From assembly GCF_003217775.1 (NCBI RefSeq), contig NZ_QJVJ01000005.1, positions 124,001 to 188,000 of the forward strand: 64,000 bases of DNA, given 5' to 3'. This document shows positions 8,993 to 16,460 of this stretch, piece after piece. Each line of letters begins with the position of its first letter. Within the stretch, counting starts at the first letter, position 1. A model generated the notes under the pieces. It worked only from the letters and a program-made list of their open reading frames with translations. It made no database searches and had not been told where the DNA came from. This DNA comes from Paenibacillus flagellatus. GTDB lineage: Bacteria > Bacillota > Bacilli > Paenibacillales > NBRC-103111. Both the position numbers and the translations under genes were made by a program.

Positions 8993-9022
8993 AAAAAAGA
9001 GCTAGGGGGCTAACGCCCTAGC
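8993..9022 (-). terminator. Terminator overlapping the end of tetR
   Basis: GCTAGGG and CCCTAGC pair in a 7-bp stem that contains the tetR stop codon, followed on the minus strand by TC and six T residues. It separates tetR from the MFS gene, implying that the exporter has its own promoter in 8937-8992, although no good -35/-10 pair is obvious there. Confidence 0.7.
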
Positions 9023-9589
9023 GAACAGCCGTACGCTCTCCTCGATAAATTCGTCCATCGAGTTTTCCGGGTCGTCGTCATTGGGGTTCAGCTTGCTGAT
9101 GAATGCACCGTAATGCATCCACATGAACGCGAGCGCCTGCATGGCGGGGTTTGCGGCCGCCGCCTTGCCTTGCGCCGTCATGGCCGTCAAGTAGTCCGAC
9201 AGCAGCTTCCTCAGATGGCGGGGATGACGCCCGGCCTCCCGTTGAATGTCCGCCGGGAGATGACTGCCTCCCTTTTGCACGATGGAGAGCAGCTTCCGGT
9301 TCCGGTTCATGATCCGATGGTACGTGCGGCCGATCAGGAGCAGGTCTTCGTAGAGCTCCCAGCGGATCGATTGCTCGAACAGCTTCGTCATCTCGTCGGC
9401 GTAATGATACCGGTTGAACGCCGCTTCGAGCAGCTTCTGCTTCGTTCCGAAATGGCGAAACAGCGTCACCTCGTTAACGCCCGCGGCGGCGGCGATTTCC
9501 TTGGTCGTCGTGCCGTCATACCCTTTCTCCGCCATGAGATCGATGGCCGCCAGCATCAATTTGTCGCTTGTTTGGAGATTGCCGCCCAT
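9002..9589 (-). CDS. TetR/AcrR-family repressor
   Basis: A 195-residue regulator. The N-terminal helix-turn-helix reads TTKEIAAAAGVNEVTLFRHF followed by GTKQKLLEAAF; the C-terminal two thirds is a helical ligand and dimer domain. The start at 9589 follows AAAGGGACGG; the in-frame ATG upstream has no ribosome binding site and would lie inside the operator. It has a near-perfect SigA promoter with a palindrome at the start of transcription, so it is probably autorepressed, and it probably also represses the downstream MFS gene through the matching site at 8966-8983. Confidence 0.93.
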   Translation of the reverse strand: MGGNLQTSDKLMLAAIDLMAEKGYDGTTTKEIAAAAGVNEVTLFRHFGTKQKLLEAAFNRYHYADEMTKLFEQSIRWELYEDLLLIGRTYHRIMNRNRKLLSIVQKGGSHLPADIQREAGRHPRHLRKLLSDYLTAMTAQGKAAAANPAMQALAFMWMHYGAFISKLNPNDDDPENSMDEFIEESVRLFARALAP

Positions 9590-9606
9590 GGACCGTCCCT
9601 TTCTTC

Positions 9607-9628
9607 GATGCAAGTGATCACTTACATC
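9607..9628. promoter_or_regulatory. Operator-like palindrome at the tetR promoter
   Basis: A 22-bp palindrome with one mismatched pair; its inner part is TGCAAG-TGATCA-CTTACA. It begins 3 bases after the -10 box, covering the transcription start. It shares half-sites and the 6-base spacing with the site at 8966-8983. Confidence 0.78.
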
Positions 9629-9631
9629 GCA

Positions 9632-9660
9632 ATCATATTCGATCGCCGGCGCCGTGTCAA
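9632..9660 (-). promoter_or_regulatory. SigA promoter of tetR
   Basis: The minus strand has a consensus -35 TTGACA (9660-9655), a 17-base spacer and -10 TATGAT (9637-9632). The palindrome directly downstream explains how it could be shut off. Confidence 0.82.
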
Positions 9661-9693
9661 GAGATGGAAAACAAAAGGGTTAGTGTGCGGTTA

Positions 9694-9873
9694 TTGGATT
9701 TTATCCAACAGATCGCCGCGCATGGCGGGTCATATGCGACTCTAATTGGAAACGATCCGATTGCTTTTCCCAAAATGGCCCTAATGCGGACGGTGCGGAA
9801 CTTTCTATTGGATATGTTCCAACGGAAGCCCCTATCGCGTCCCCGAACGGGAAATCCGTTGGATGGAATCCAA
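9694..9873. repeat. Four regularly spaced TTGGAT-N3-ATCCAA dyads in a gene-free stretch
   Basis: Dyads lie at 9694-9708, 9746-9760 (degenerate), 9808-9822 and 9859-9873. Their centres are 52, 62 and 51 bases apart, close to 5, 6 and 5 helical turns. The flanks are also related: the second and fourth copies are followed by ATTGCT and a pyrimidine run ending CCC. The whole stretch 9661-10062 contains no credible gene: open frames there lack ribosome binding sites and family resemblance, and its base composition is less GC-rich than the neighbours. It may be a cluster of regulator sites upstream of tetR or a decayed copy of a dispersed repeat. Confidence 0.6.
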
Positions 9874-10062
9874 TTGCTCCCGGCGCGCGGCGTGGCGTCG
9901 CATGATGGTAGTCACCCTCACGAGGCCGTCCCGCCCCGGCTTGCGACTTCAGCTCGCCGGGAGGGTCCCCCTCCGCTCGAACGAACAGAACTTGATAAAC
10001 CAAGTCATGACTGCGCCCCCGAGCGGGCGACCCTCAAGCCCGCCGACCCGAGCCGAACACGC

Positions 10063-10087
10063 CAAAAGCCCCGTTGGCCGCCGGGGC
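10063..10087 (-). terminator. Probable terminator after spoVIF
   Basis: On the minus strand GCCCCG pairs with CGGGGC around an 8-base loop, followed by TTTT. It lies 130 bases after the spoVIF stop codon. The short T run makes it moderate. Confidence 0.5.
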
Positions 10088-10217
10088 ATCGCGTTCCTAT
10101 GTACGCCAACGTCGAGCGTGTCCGGCGAACCGGCATCCCGTCCGACCCGGGCTCCGTCCGGACGAAAGCGCGCCTCTGCCGAACCTTCGTCAACGATCGC
10201 CCGAGCGGCGCGCGCCC

Positions 10218-10505
10218 CTACCGAAACATCCCCCACAATTTGATCAAGTGGAACGTATTGTTCGGATCGATCTTCAAGTCGAGCACCATCTGCACGATCT
10301 GGTTCGCGAGGCCGTCCGAGATCGGCTCGCCGAGCGCCTTCGTCAGCTTGGCCAGCAGCGACTTCACTTTGGCGCGGTCCTGCAGGTCCGACTTCGTCAC
10401 GCCGTCCAATATCGCTTTTACCCGATCCTTCGTATCGGGATTTTTCAGCTTGAGCTTGACGCGCTCCACCAGCTCGCGCGGGATTCCGTACTTCTGATAC
10501 GACAC
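10218..10505 (-). CDS. spoVIF: Stage VI sporulation protein F
   Basis: A 95-residue protein with the strongly conserved SpoVIF ending KIDPNNTFHLIKLWGMFR and the central pattern VKAILDGVTKSDLQDRAKVK. In B. subtilis SpoVIF is a mother-cell protein needed for correct assembly of outer spore coat layers under GerE/SigK control. GGGAGG overlaps a GTG at 10514, so the GTG at 10505 (8 bases after it) is used as the start. A mother-cell-type -10 sequence lies just upstream. It is a single gene, and its presence shows that the host makes endospores. Confidence 0.93.
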   Translation of the reverse strand: MSYQKYGIPRELVERVKLKLKNPDTKDRVKAILDGVTKSDLQDRAKVKSLLAKLTKALGEPISDGLANQIVQMVLDLKIDPNNTFHLIKLWGMFR

Positions 10506-10535
10506 GGTCGACACCTCCCGAAGTGGTCATTCTCC

Positions 10536-10543
10536 AGTGTATG
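10536..10543 (-). promoter_or_regulatory. Possible SigE/SigK-type -10 box of spoVIF
   Basis: The minus strand reads CATACACT, matching the CATAnnnT -10 core of mother-cell sigma factors, 30 bases before the spoVIF start. A convincing -35 at the right distance was not found, so this rests on the -10 and on the known mother-cell expression of spoVIF. Confidence 0.4.
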
Positions 10544-10567
10544 CCGGAAGGGCCGCCGTTTTGCCGA

Positions 10568-11467
10568 TCAATTTTGCTTCAACTCGGAGAAAAACGCCTG
10601 CAAAAACTTTTTCACGTTCACCTTCGCATTCGTCCCCTCCGCCTCCTGCTCCAGCTCGCGCATCCGCAGCCGCACCTCCTGGAAATCGAACAGCCGCGAA
10701 GCGAAATGCTCGAACACCGGATTGCCGAAATCGTTCAGCCCGAGCGACGAGACGTTCGTCAGCGTCTGCAGCACCATCCGGCGCATCCGCTGCTCCATCG
10801 CGCGAATTTCCCGCTCGCGCTGCTCGGGGTCCGATTCTTTGCCTTTGCGCAGCACGTACCCGTACATTTCCTTCAATGCCGGCAGCTCCTGGACGGGGCC
10901 GCTGCGTCCCTCCTCCTCCTCGAGCCAGCGAACCAGGTTCAGCAAGTCGGCAGCGCCCGCTTCCCCGGCGATGCCGAGCTGCAGCATGAGCGAGCGCGCC
11001 TTCTCCTCGAGCGACGGCTTCGCCGGCCCCGGCGGAGCCGCGCCCCCCGCCTCGCCACCCAGAGCGCTAAGCGAATGACGGATCGTATCGAGCGAGCGGA
11101 CGAGCTTGATATGATGGGAGACGCGCTTCAGCACGGACAGCACCTCGAACCGGTTGATCGGCTTGCGGATGAACGTATCGATGCCTTCCTGATACGCTTC
11201 GCCGACCATGTCCTTGTGCTCGACTTGGGAAATCATGACGAACGTCCCGCCGTACCCTTCCCGGCGAAGCGCCTTGATCGTCTCGATCCCGTCCCTGCCC
11301 GGCATGAGCAGGTCCATCAGCACGACGTCCGCGTCCGCCACCTGTCTCGCCGAGACGTACAGCCCGTCCTCCGCCTCGCCCACGACTTCGCCGAGTCCGC
11401 TTTCGGCGATCATGCGCTCGAGCATTTTGCGCACCGCCGCATCGTCATCGATCAGAAAGAGCCTCAT
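10568..11467 (-). CDS. glnL: GlnL (YcbB)-type response regulator
   Basis: A 299-residue regulator. The receiver domain (residues 1-120) starts MRLFLIDDDAAVRKML and has the acceptor Asp in VVLMDLLMPGRDG and Lys in TFIRKPIN. The C-terminal 120 residues fit the YcbB-type DNA-binding region found in GlnL (LLNLVRWLEEEEG, NDFGNPVFEHFASRLFDFQE). In B. subtilis GlnL, with kinase GlnK, activates glutaminase and transport genes in response to glutamine. Here the gene overlaps its kinase by 23 bases and lies beside a glutamine-type transporter, which agrees with that role. Confidence 0.85.
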   Translation of the reverse strand: MRLFLIDDDAAVRKMLERMIAESGLGEVVGEAEDGLYVSARQVADADVVLMDLLMPGRDGIETIKALRREGYGGTFVMISQVEHKDMVGEAYQEGIDTFIRKPINRFEVLSVLKRVSHHIKLVRSLDTIRHSLSALGGEAGGAAPPGPAKPSLEEKARSLMLQLGIAGEAGAADLLNLVRWLEEEEGRSGPVQELPALKEMYGYVLRKGKESDPEQREREIRAMEQRMRRMVLQTLTNVSSLGLNDFGNPVFEHFASRLFDFQEVRLRMRELEQEAEGTNAKVNVKKFLQAFFSELKQN

Positions 11468-12737
11468 CCGCCTCGTCCTCCTCCTTTCGCATCAGCTGGT
11501 CGACCGGGACGCGCAGCTCGAACCGGGCGCCGCCGACGGCTTGCTCCCTTAGCTCGAGAGCACCGCCCAACGACTTCGCGATGTCGCGCGCATGCGTCAG
11601 CCCGATTCCCGTCGACGAATACCCCTCGCTATCGAACTTCGTCGTATACCCCGGCTCGAACACCCACTCCCGTTCCGGATTCGAAATGCCCGGCCCGTCG
11701 TCCCGCACTTGAAAACGGACCCAATCGTCGACCAGCTCGGCTTCCACGACGACCTCACCTTCCTCTGCAATCGCTTCCACCGCGTTAGCAAGCAAGTTGT
11801 TCAAAATCGACAGCAGCGCATACACCTGATTCGTCGACAGCTGAACGCCGGCCTCGACGCGGAACGCAATCCGCTTGCCGAGCGAGTCCGCGTACTTCTC
11901 GTTCGCCCGGACGGCCAGGCCGCACAGCTCCGGGATCGGCAGCCTCTCCCCCGCTTCGTTCGGACGCATCAGCTTCGACAAGCCGGCCATAATGCGCTGC
12001 ATATCCTTTTTCAATTCGTGCACGTTCTCCGCCATATGGAGCGCCGCCCGATGCTCGGCGACGCGCTGCTCCATCAGCCGCCGGTACAGCCGGTAGCTTT
12101 CCCGCGTCAGCATCTCGACCTGCGCCATCAGCTTGCGCAAAAAGAACGATTCCTCGTACAGGCTCGAGTTCAGCAGCATCATCCGGTCGAGCTCCAGCTT
12201 GCGCCACTCGGCCTCCTGCCGAACTTGCCGGATCGAGAGCATATTGTACAGGCCGACGACGAAGAAGCTGCGCAGCACGCCGGCCATCGCGACGAGCAGG
12301 ATGCCGTGCCACGTCGGCGGAGCTCCGTCCAGCAGCAAGTAGCGCCCCGTCAGCTCCGCCACATTCGACGTGAAGTCGGCCGCGGCCCCGATTAAGCCGA
12401 CGCGGATCGGAAATTCCGCCTGCTTGCGGATGCGCATCAGCTTCACGGCGACGGCGAAGCACAAATAAAAGCCGAACGTCGAGCTGTGCCGCATAAAGCT
12501 CTCGAACAAGCCGGCATCGCCGCCGGCCAAGTCCATCCCGACCCGGAACAGGACGACGGCGCCTCCCGTCAGCAAGCCGGTGGACAGCACGGGGACGGAA
12601 AACCATAGCAGCCCGAAAAAATAAACGACGATTCCGAGCGATATGCGAAACGTATCCCCGAAAGGATTCAGCTTCACTTCGCCGAGCAGCGCCGTCGCCG
12701 CCATAATGACGATCAAAATCCGAATCCGATCCGACAT
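11445..12737 (-). CDS. glnK: GlnK-type sensor histidine kinase
   Basis: A 430-residue kinase with about six N-terminal membrane helices (residues 5-180), a helical region containing a candidate phospho-acceptor His in NVHELKKDMQRIMAGLSKL, and a C-terminal ATPase domain: N-box NNLLANAVEAIAEE, G1 DDGPGIS, G2 SSTGIGLTHARDI. The lack of a classic H-box agrees with the GlnK/DctB-like SpoOB-type dimerisation class. GGAGGTGA precedes the ATG at 12737. It is transcribed after the glnQHMP transporter but behind a terminator, so it probably has its own start or depends on readthrough. Confidence 0.86.
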   Translation of the reverse strand: MSDRIRILIVIMAATALLGEVKLNPFGDTFRISLGIVVYFFGLLWFSVPVLSTGLLTGGAVVLFRVGMDLAGGDAGLFESFMRHSSTFGFYLCFAVAVKLMRIRKQAEFPIRVGLIGAAADFTSNVAELTGRYLLLDGAPPTWHGILLVAMAGVLRSFFVVGLYNMLSIRQVRQEAEWRKLELDRMMLLNSSLYEESFFLRKLMAQVEMLTRESYRLYRRLMEQRVAEHRAALHMAENVHELKKDMQRIMAGLSKLMRPNEAGERLPIPELCGLAVRANEKYADSLGKRIAFRVEAGVQLSTNQVYALLSILNNLLANAVEAIAEEGEVVVEAELVDDWVRFQVRDDGPGISNPEREWVFEPGYTTKFDSEGYSSTGIGLTHARDIAKSLGGALELREQAVGGARFELRVPVDQLMRKEEDEADEALSDR

Positions 12738-12798
12738 GACTTAGCCTTCACCTCCGGGAACCGCGTCGAAAGCCGGCAGACGATTTCGAGCGGATGCG

Positions 12799-12840
12799 AA
12801 AAAGATCCCCGTTTCTTAACTTACCCAAGAAACGAAGATC
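12799..12840 (-). terminator. Terminator after the glutamine transporter operon
   Basis: On the minus strand GATCTTCGTTTCTT pairs with AAGAAACGGGGATC (two internal mismatches) around a short loop and is followed by TTTTT. It lies 12 bases beyond the glnP stop codon and separates the transporter from the two-component genes. Confidence 0.88.
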
Positions 12841-12852
12841 CGTATCGCCGAT

Positions 12853-13503
12853 TCAAATTTGTCTGCTCTCCAGCTTCCTCGACAAGACGGACAACGCGTA
12901 ATTGACCGCGAAATAAAGCAAAGCGACCGCGATGAACGTCGGGATGACGTAGTTGACGTTGCGTCCGTTGATGATCTGCGCGTGGTTCATCAGCTCCGGA
13001 AGCGCGATGACGACGGCGAGCGACGTATCTTTCAGCAGCGAAATGAACTGGCTGACGATCGGCGGCACCATCCGGCGCAGCGCCTGCGGCAAAATGACGA
13101 ACCGCATCGTCTGCAGCGCGGACAAGCCGGACGACCGGGCCGCTTCCGTCTGTCCTTTATCGATCGAGGTCAAGCCGCTGCGCACGATTTCGGCCAGCAT
13201 CGCCGATTCGAAGATGACGAGCGCCAGGATGGCCGCGTTCATTTTGCTCATCTTGATCCCGACCTCGGGCAGCGCGAAATAGGTGAAAAAGATAATGAGC
13301 AGCAGCGGCAAGTTGCGGATCGTCTCCACGAGAACGCCCATGACGTGCGACAGCACCGGAATGCGCCAATAGCGGACGATGCCGACGACCGTGCCGACGA
13401 TGAAGCTGAGGACGATCGAGACGAACGCCACTTCGAGCGTAATCCAAAACCCTTGCAGCAAAAACTTCAAATGGGCGGGAGAGTATGCTCCGGCGAAATC
13501 CAT
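12853..13503 (-). CDS. glnP: Amino acid (glutamine-type) ABC transporter permease
   Basis: A 216-residue polar amino acid permease of the HisM/GlnP family with five membrane helices. The EAA loop is GQTEAARSSGLSALQTMRFV (around residues 126-145), and the family motif VETIRNLPLLLIIFF is at residue 60. It lies 13 bases after its paralogue glnM; together they form the heteromeric membrane channel. The order ATPase, binding protein, permease, permease equals B. subtilis glnQHMP, and the adjacent GlnK/GlnL pair supports glutamine as substrate, although the specificity itself is inferred. Confidence 0.88.
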   Translation of the reverse strand: MDFAGAYSPAHLKFLLQGFWITLEVAFVSIVLSFIVGTVVGIVRYWRIPVLSHVMGVLVETIRNLPLLLIIFFTYFALPEVGIKMSKMNAAILALVIFESAMLAEIVRSGLTSIDKGQTEAARSSGLSALQTMRFVILPQALRRMVPPIVSQFISLLKDTSLAVVIALPELMNHAQIINGRNVNYVIPTFIAVALLYFAVNYALSVLSRKLESRQI

Positions 13504-13516
13504 CGGTTCCCCCTCC

Positions 13517-14170
13517 TTATCGCGCCCGAGCCATGCGGCGTTCCAGATGGCGGACGCCGAGGCTGAGCGGAATCGTTAACACCAAGTAGAAGAGCGCGAC
13601 GAAAATGTAAACGTCGAACGTGACGAATGTCGCCGAGGAAACCAAATCGCCGTAATACATCAAATCGAGACCGGCGATGACGCCCAAGACGGACGAGTTT
13701 TTGATCAGGTTCAAAAACTGGTTGCCGAGCGGCGGAATGACCATTTTGACCGCCTGCGGCAGCACGATGTACCGCATCGTCTCGACGTAGCCGAACCCCG
13801 ACGACCGTCCCGCCTCCATTTGCCCTTTCGGCACGGAAGCGATGCCCGCGCGCAGCGTTTCGGCGATGAACGCCGAAGTATAAATCGTAAGCCCGACCGT
13901 CCCGGCCATGAACGGGTTCAGCCGGATTCCGACGACCGGCAGCCCGACGAACATGAAGAACACGACGAGGATCAGCGGGATGTTGCGGATAAACTCAACA
14001 TATGCCGCGCCGATCGCGTTTAAAACCCGGACGGGCGCGATGCGGAACACCGCGAATACGGTACCGAGGACGAAGCTGGCGACGAGCGCGATCAGACTCG
14101 CCTTGATCGTGTTGACGAACCCGTCCATGTACATGCCCCAATGCTCCGTCAAGATGGAGAAGTCGATCAT
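13517..14170 (-). CDS. glnM: Amino acid (glutamine-type) ABC transporter permease
   Basis: A 217-residue permease paralogous to the next gene. It has the family motif YVEFIRNIPLILVVFF near residue 60 and the EAA loop GQMEAGRSSGFGYVETMRYI. It starts 66 bases after the binding-protein gene, beyond a stem-loop that would lower permease expression relative to the binding protein. Confidence 0.88.
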   Translation of the reverse strand: MIDFSILTEHWGMYMDGFVNTIKASLIALVASFVLGTVFAVFRIAPVRVLNAIGAAYVEFIRNIPLILVVFFMFVGLPVVGIRLNPFMAGTVGLTIYTSAFIAETLRAGIASVPKGQMEAGRSSGFGYVETMRYIVLPQAVKMVIPPLGNQFLNLIKNSSVLGVIAGLDLMYYGDLVSSATFVTFDVYIFVALFYLVLTIPLSLGVRHLERRMARAR

Positions 14171-14191
14171 CCCCGTCCCTCCTTTGCTTTC

Positions 14192-14226
14192 AAAATAAAA
14201 CGGGATGGGCGAGTCGGCCCACCCCG
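14192..14226 (-). terminator. Intra-operon terminator-like stem-loop between glnH and glnM
   Basis: On the minus strand CGGGGTGGGC pairs with GCCCATCCCG (10 bp, one G-U) around a 6-base loop, followed by TTTTATTTTG. Partial termination here would give more binding protein than permease, a common arrangement in ABC importer operons. Confidence 0.75.
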
Positions 14227-14236
14227 GCGGCTTTCA

Positions 14237-15085
14237 TTATTTTTTCGGCTTTTCGCCGATCCATTTTTCGTACAGCTTGTCGTATTCGCCGTTCGCCTTC
14301 ATTTCGGCGATGACGTCGTTGACGAGCTTGACGAGGTCCGGCTCGTTTTTGCGCATGCCGATGCCGTACGGCTCGGTCGTGAACGTCTCGGTCGTGACGC
14401 GGAAGTTCGGGTCCTGCTTCGCCATACCGAACAGAAGCGCGTTATCCGTCGTCAGCGCGACGCCCTGTCCCGCCTTCAGCGCCGTGAACGCCTCGGCGTA
14501 GTTTTCGAACTCGAGCACTTGCGCGTCCGGCGCCTTCTCGCGAATGTTTTTCGCGGACGTCGACCCTTTCGCGGTCAATACTTTCGCGCCTTTGCCCAAA
14601 TCGGCCAAGCCGTTGATGTTGCTGTCCTTCTTCACGAGCAGCGATTGGCCGGCGGTGAAGTAGACGTCGGAGAAGTCGATCTCCTGCTTGCGCTCCTCGG
14701 AAATCGTCATCGTCGCCACGATCATGTCGATCTCGCCGTTTTTCAGCATCGGGATGCGCGTTTTGGACGTTACTTCCTTCAGCTCGATTTTGTTCTCGTC
14801 GCCGAAAATTTTCTTCGCGATCGCTTTCGTGATGTCGATGTCGAAGCCTTCCACTTTGCCCGACGCCGGGTCTTTCAGCCCGAACAGGTTCAAGTCGTAC
14901 TTCACGCCGGCGACCAGCTTGCCGCGCGCTTTGATCTTCTCGACGGAGCCGGACGCCGCTCCCGTGTTGGACGCGTTCGTCGCGTTATCCGCCGCTTTGT
15001 CGCCGCTTGCGCCGCCGCATGCCGCGAGCGATACGGCCATGACGGCCGTCAGTGTCAATCCGGTCAACGTTTTCATCATTTTCAT
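14237..15085 (-). CDS. glnH: Amino acid ABC transporter substrate-binding lipoprotein
   Basis: A 282-residue exported lipoprotein: the signal peptide ends in the lipobox LAAC at about residue 22, followed by a Gly/Ser/Ala/Asn linker. The mature part is a type II periplasmic-binding fold of the glutamine/histidine family (GVKYDLNLFGLKDPASGKVE, EGFDIDITKAIAKKIFGDE, GLADLGKGAKVLTAKGSTSAK). It binds the amino acid outside the membrane and delivers it to GlnM/GlnP. The start is the first of three nearby ATGs, after AAGGGGAT. Confidence 0.88.
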   Translation of the reverse strand: MKMMKTLTGLTLTAVMAVSLAACGGASGDKAADNATNASNTGAASGSVEKIKARGKLVAGVKYDLNLFGLKDPASGKVEGFDIDITKAIAKKIFGDENKIELKEVTSKTRIPMLKNGEIDMIVATMTISEERKQEIDFSDVYFTAGQSLLVKKDSNINGLADLGKGAKVLTAKGSTSAKNIREKAPDAQVLEFENYAEAFTALKAGQGVALTTDNALLFGMAKQDPNFRVTTETFTTEPYGIGMRKNEPDLVKLVNDVIAEMKANGEYDKLYEKWIGEKPKK

Positions 15086-15133
15086 CTTTTATATCCCCTT
15101 TTCGTCAATTGGTATGAGCGTACTGCCAAGCGA

Positions 15134-15862
15134 TTAATGGTTTAGCACCCGGCTCAGGAACAGGCGCGCCCGCTCCTCGCCCGGGTTGGCGAAAAAGTCG
15201 GCCGGAGCCGCCTCCTCGACGATTTTGCCTTGGTCCATGAACACGACGCGATCGGCCACTTCGCGGGCGAATCCCATCTCGTGCGTCACGACGACCATCG
15301 TCATCCCTTCGCGGGCAAGCGTTTTCATGACGTCGAGCACTTCGCCGATCGTCTCCGGATCGAGCGCGGACGTCGGTTCGTCGAACAGCATGATTTTCGG
15401 CTTCATGGCGAGCCCTCTCGCGATGGCGACACGCTGCTGCTGGCCGCCGGACAGCTGCCACGGATACGAATCCGCCTTGCCGGAGATGCCGACCTTTTCG
15501 AGGTAATACATCGCGGTTTCGCGCGCTTCCTTCTCGGAGACGCCGGCCACCTTCATGGGGGCGAGCGTAATATTTTTCAAGACCGTCATATGCGGATATA
15601 GATTGAAATGCTGGAACACCATGCCGATGTTGCGCCGGAGCAGGTTGATGTCCGTCTTGGCGTCGTTGACCCGGACGCCGTCGACGAGCAGCTCGCCGTC
15701 CGTAATCGTCTCCAGCCGGTTGATGCAGCGGACGAGCGTGCTTTTCCCGGAGCCGGAAGGTCCGATGACGACGACGACCTCGCCCGACTTGACCGACAGA
15801 TTGATATCCTTCAGCACGTGGAACGGGCCGTAATGCTTGTTGACTTGATGAAACCGGATCAT
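15134..15862 (-). CDS. glnQ: Amino acid ABC transporter ATP-binding protein
   Basis: A 242-residue ATPase with Walker [12 protein letters not shown]-loop [16 protein letters not shown], signature [15 protein letters not shown], Walker [15 protein letters not shown] and the switch His in VVVTHEMG. It is the first gene of the glnQHMP-type operon. The ATG at 15862 follows AGGAGGAGGGAG closely; a longer frame upstream lacks a ribosome binding site. The divergent ArsR gene shares the 229-base upstream region; no clear -35/-10 pair for glnQ was identified there. Confidence 0.9.
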   Translation of the reverse strand: MIRFHQVNKHYGPFHVLKDINLSVKSGEVVVVIGPSGSGKSTLVRCINRLETITDGELLVDGVRVNDAKTDINLLRRNIGMVFQHFNLYPHMTVLKNITLAPMKVAGVSEKEARETAMYYLEKVGISGKADSYPWQLSGGQQQRVAIARGLAMKPKIMLFDEPTSALDPETIGEVLDVMKTLAREGMTMVVVTHEMGFAREVADRVVFMDQGKIVEEAAPADFFANPGEERARLFLSRVLNH

Positions 15863-16001
15863 GTTCTCCCTCCTCCTGGATGGAACGTCTTGTGAATGTA
15901 TTGTAAGCGCCACCAAACCGAATCCGACCGAAAACGACACAAACTTGTTAAAAATTTTTGAAGACGCCATAATAACGCATCATAGTTTCCTCTATACGAA
16001 A

Positions 16002-16036
16002 TTTCCTTTACAGGAAAATTCCTTTTGTGGTATATT
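16002..16036 (+). promoter_or_regulatory. arsR promoter with overlapping operator-like dyad
   Basis: TTTACA (16007-16012) and TATATT (16031-16036) are 18 bases apart and TG-extended. A perfect dyad TTTCCT-TTAC-AGGAAA (16002-16017) covers the -35 box and is a likely binding site for the ArsR protein encoded just downstream, allowing autorepression. Confidence 0.65.
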
Positions 16037-16055
16037 GGATGCGTAAAGACGACGC

Positions 16056-16072
16056 GACCCGGTTTCCGGGTC
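16056..16072 (+). other. Leader hairpin next to the arsR ribosome binding site
   Basis: GACCCGG-TTT-CCGGGTC is a perfect 7-bp stem in the transcribed leader, directly followed by GAGGAAAGGAGG. It could stabilise the mRNA or affect translation; no ligand-binding structure is evident. Confidence 0.4.
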
Positions 16073-16091
16073 GAGGAAAGGAGGCCGATCC

Positions 16092-16430
16092 ATGAACGCG
16101 GCCACGTTGAGCGCGCTTGCCGAACCGAACCGGGTGAACATCGTCGAGCTGCTGCGGGACGGGGGAGCTTTGACGCTCGGGGAAATCGCCGAGCGGCTCG
16201 GACTGCGGCTGCCCCAAACGTCCAAGCATCTCCGGGTATTGAACGATACCGGGCTCGTCGACGTGCAGGCCGTAGCGAACCGACGCATCTTCAAGCTGCG
16301 CAAGGAGCGGTTCGCCGAGCTGGACCGCTGGGTGCAAACGTTTCTGGACGCCAAGGAGGAGCAATTCGACCGGTTCGACGCTCTTCTCCGGAAGGTGCAG
16401 GAACAGGAACAGGAAAACGAATCGAAATGA
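16092..16430 (+). CDS. ArsR-family winged-helix repressor
   Basis: A 112-residue ArsR/SmtB-type regulator starting ATLSALAEPNRVNIVELL, with recognition helix in LRLPQTSKHLRVLNDTGLV and wing VDVQAVANRRIFKL. It lacks the metal-binding Cys motif of ArsR proper. Together with an SRPBCC gene 30 bases downstream it forms a common pair in which ArsR represses the pair itself; the signal is usually unknown. AAAGGAGG precedes the ATG. Confidence 0.9.
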   Translation: MNAATLSALAEPNRVNIVELLRDGGALTLGEIAERLGLRLPQTSKHLRVLNDTGLVDVQAVANRRIFKLRKERFAELDRWVQTFLDAKEEQFDRFDALLRKVQEQEQENESK

Positions 16431-16460
16431 CTCTTTCAAGAGGAAAAGGAGAATGAAAAC

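Noticed and set aside
9701-10003. Minus-strand open frame of 100 codons in the gene-free stretch
   Set aside because: No ribosome binding site, no recognisable motif, and it runs through the repeated dyads, whose symmetry forces similar peptides. Better explained as non-coding repeat DNA.
9949-10530. Overlapping frame antisense/alternate to spoVIF
   Set aside because: It overlaps spoVIF entirely in another frame and has the low-complexity Arg/Ala/Gly composition of a shadow frame.
15897-15912. cre-like TTGTAAGCGCCACC upstream of glnQ
   Set aside because: Only the left half matches; the right half of the palindrome is missing.
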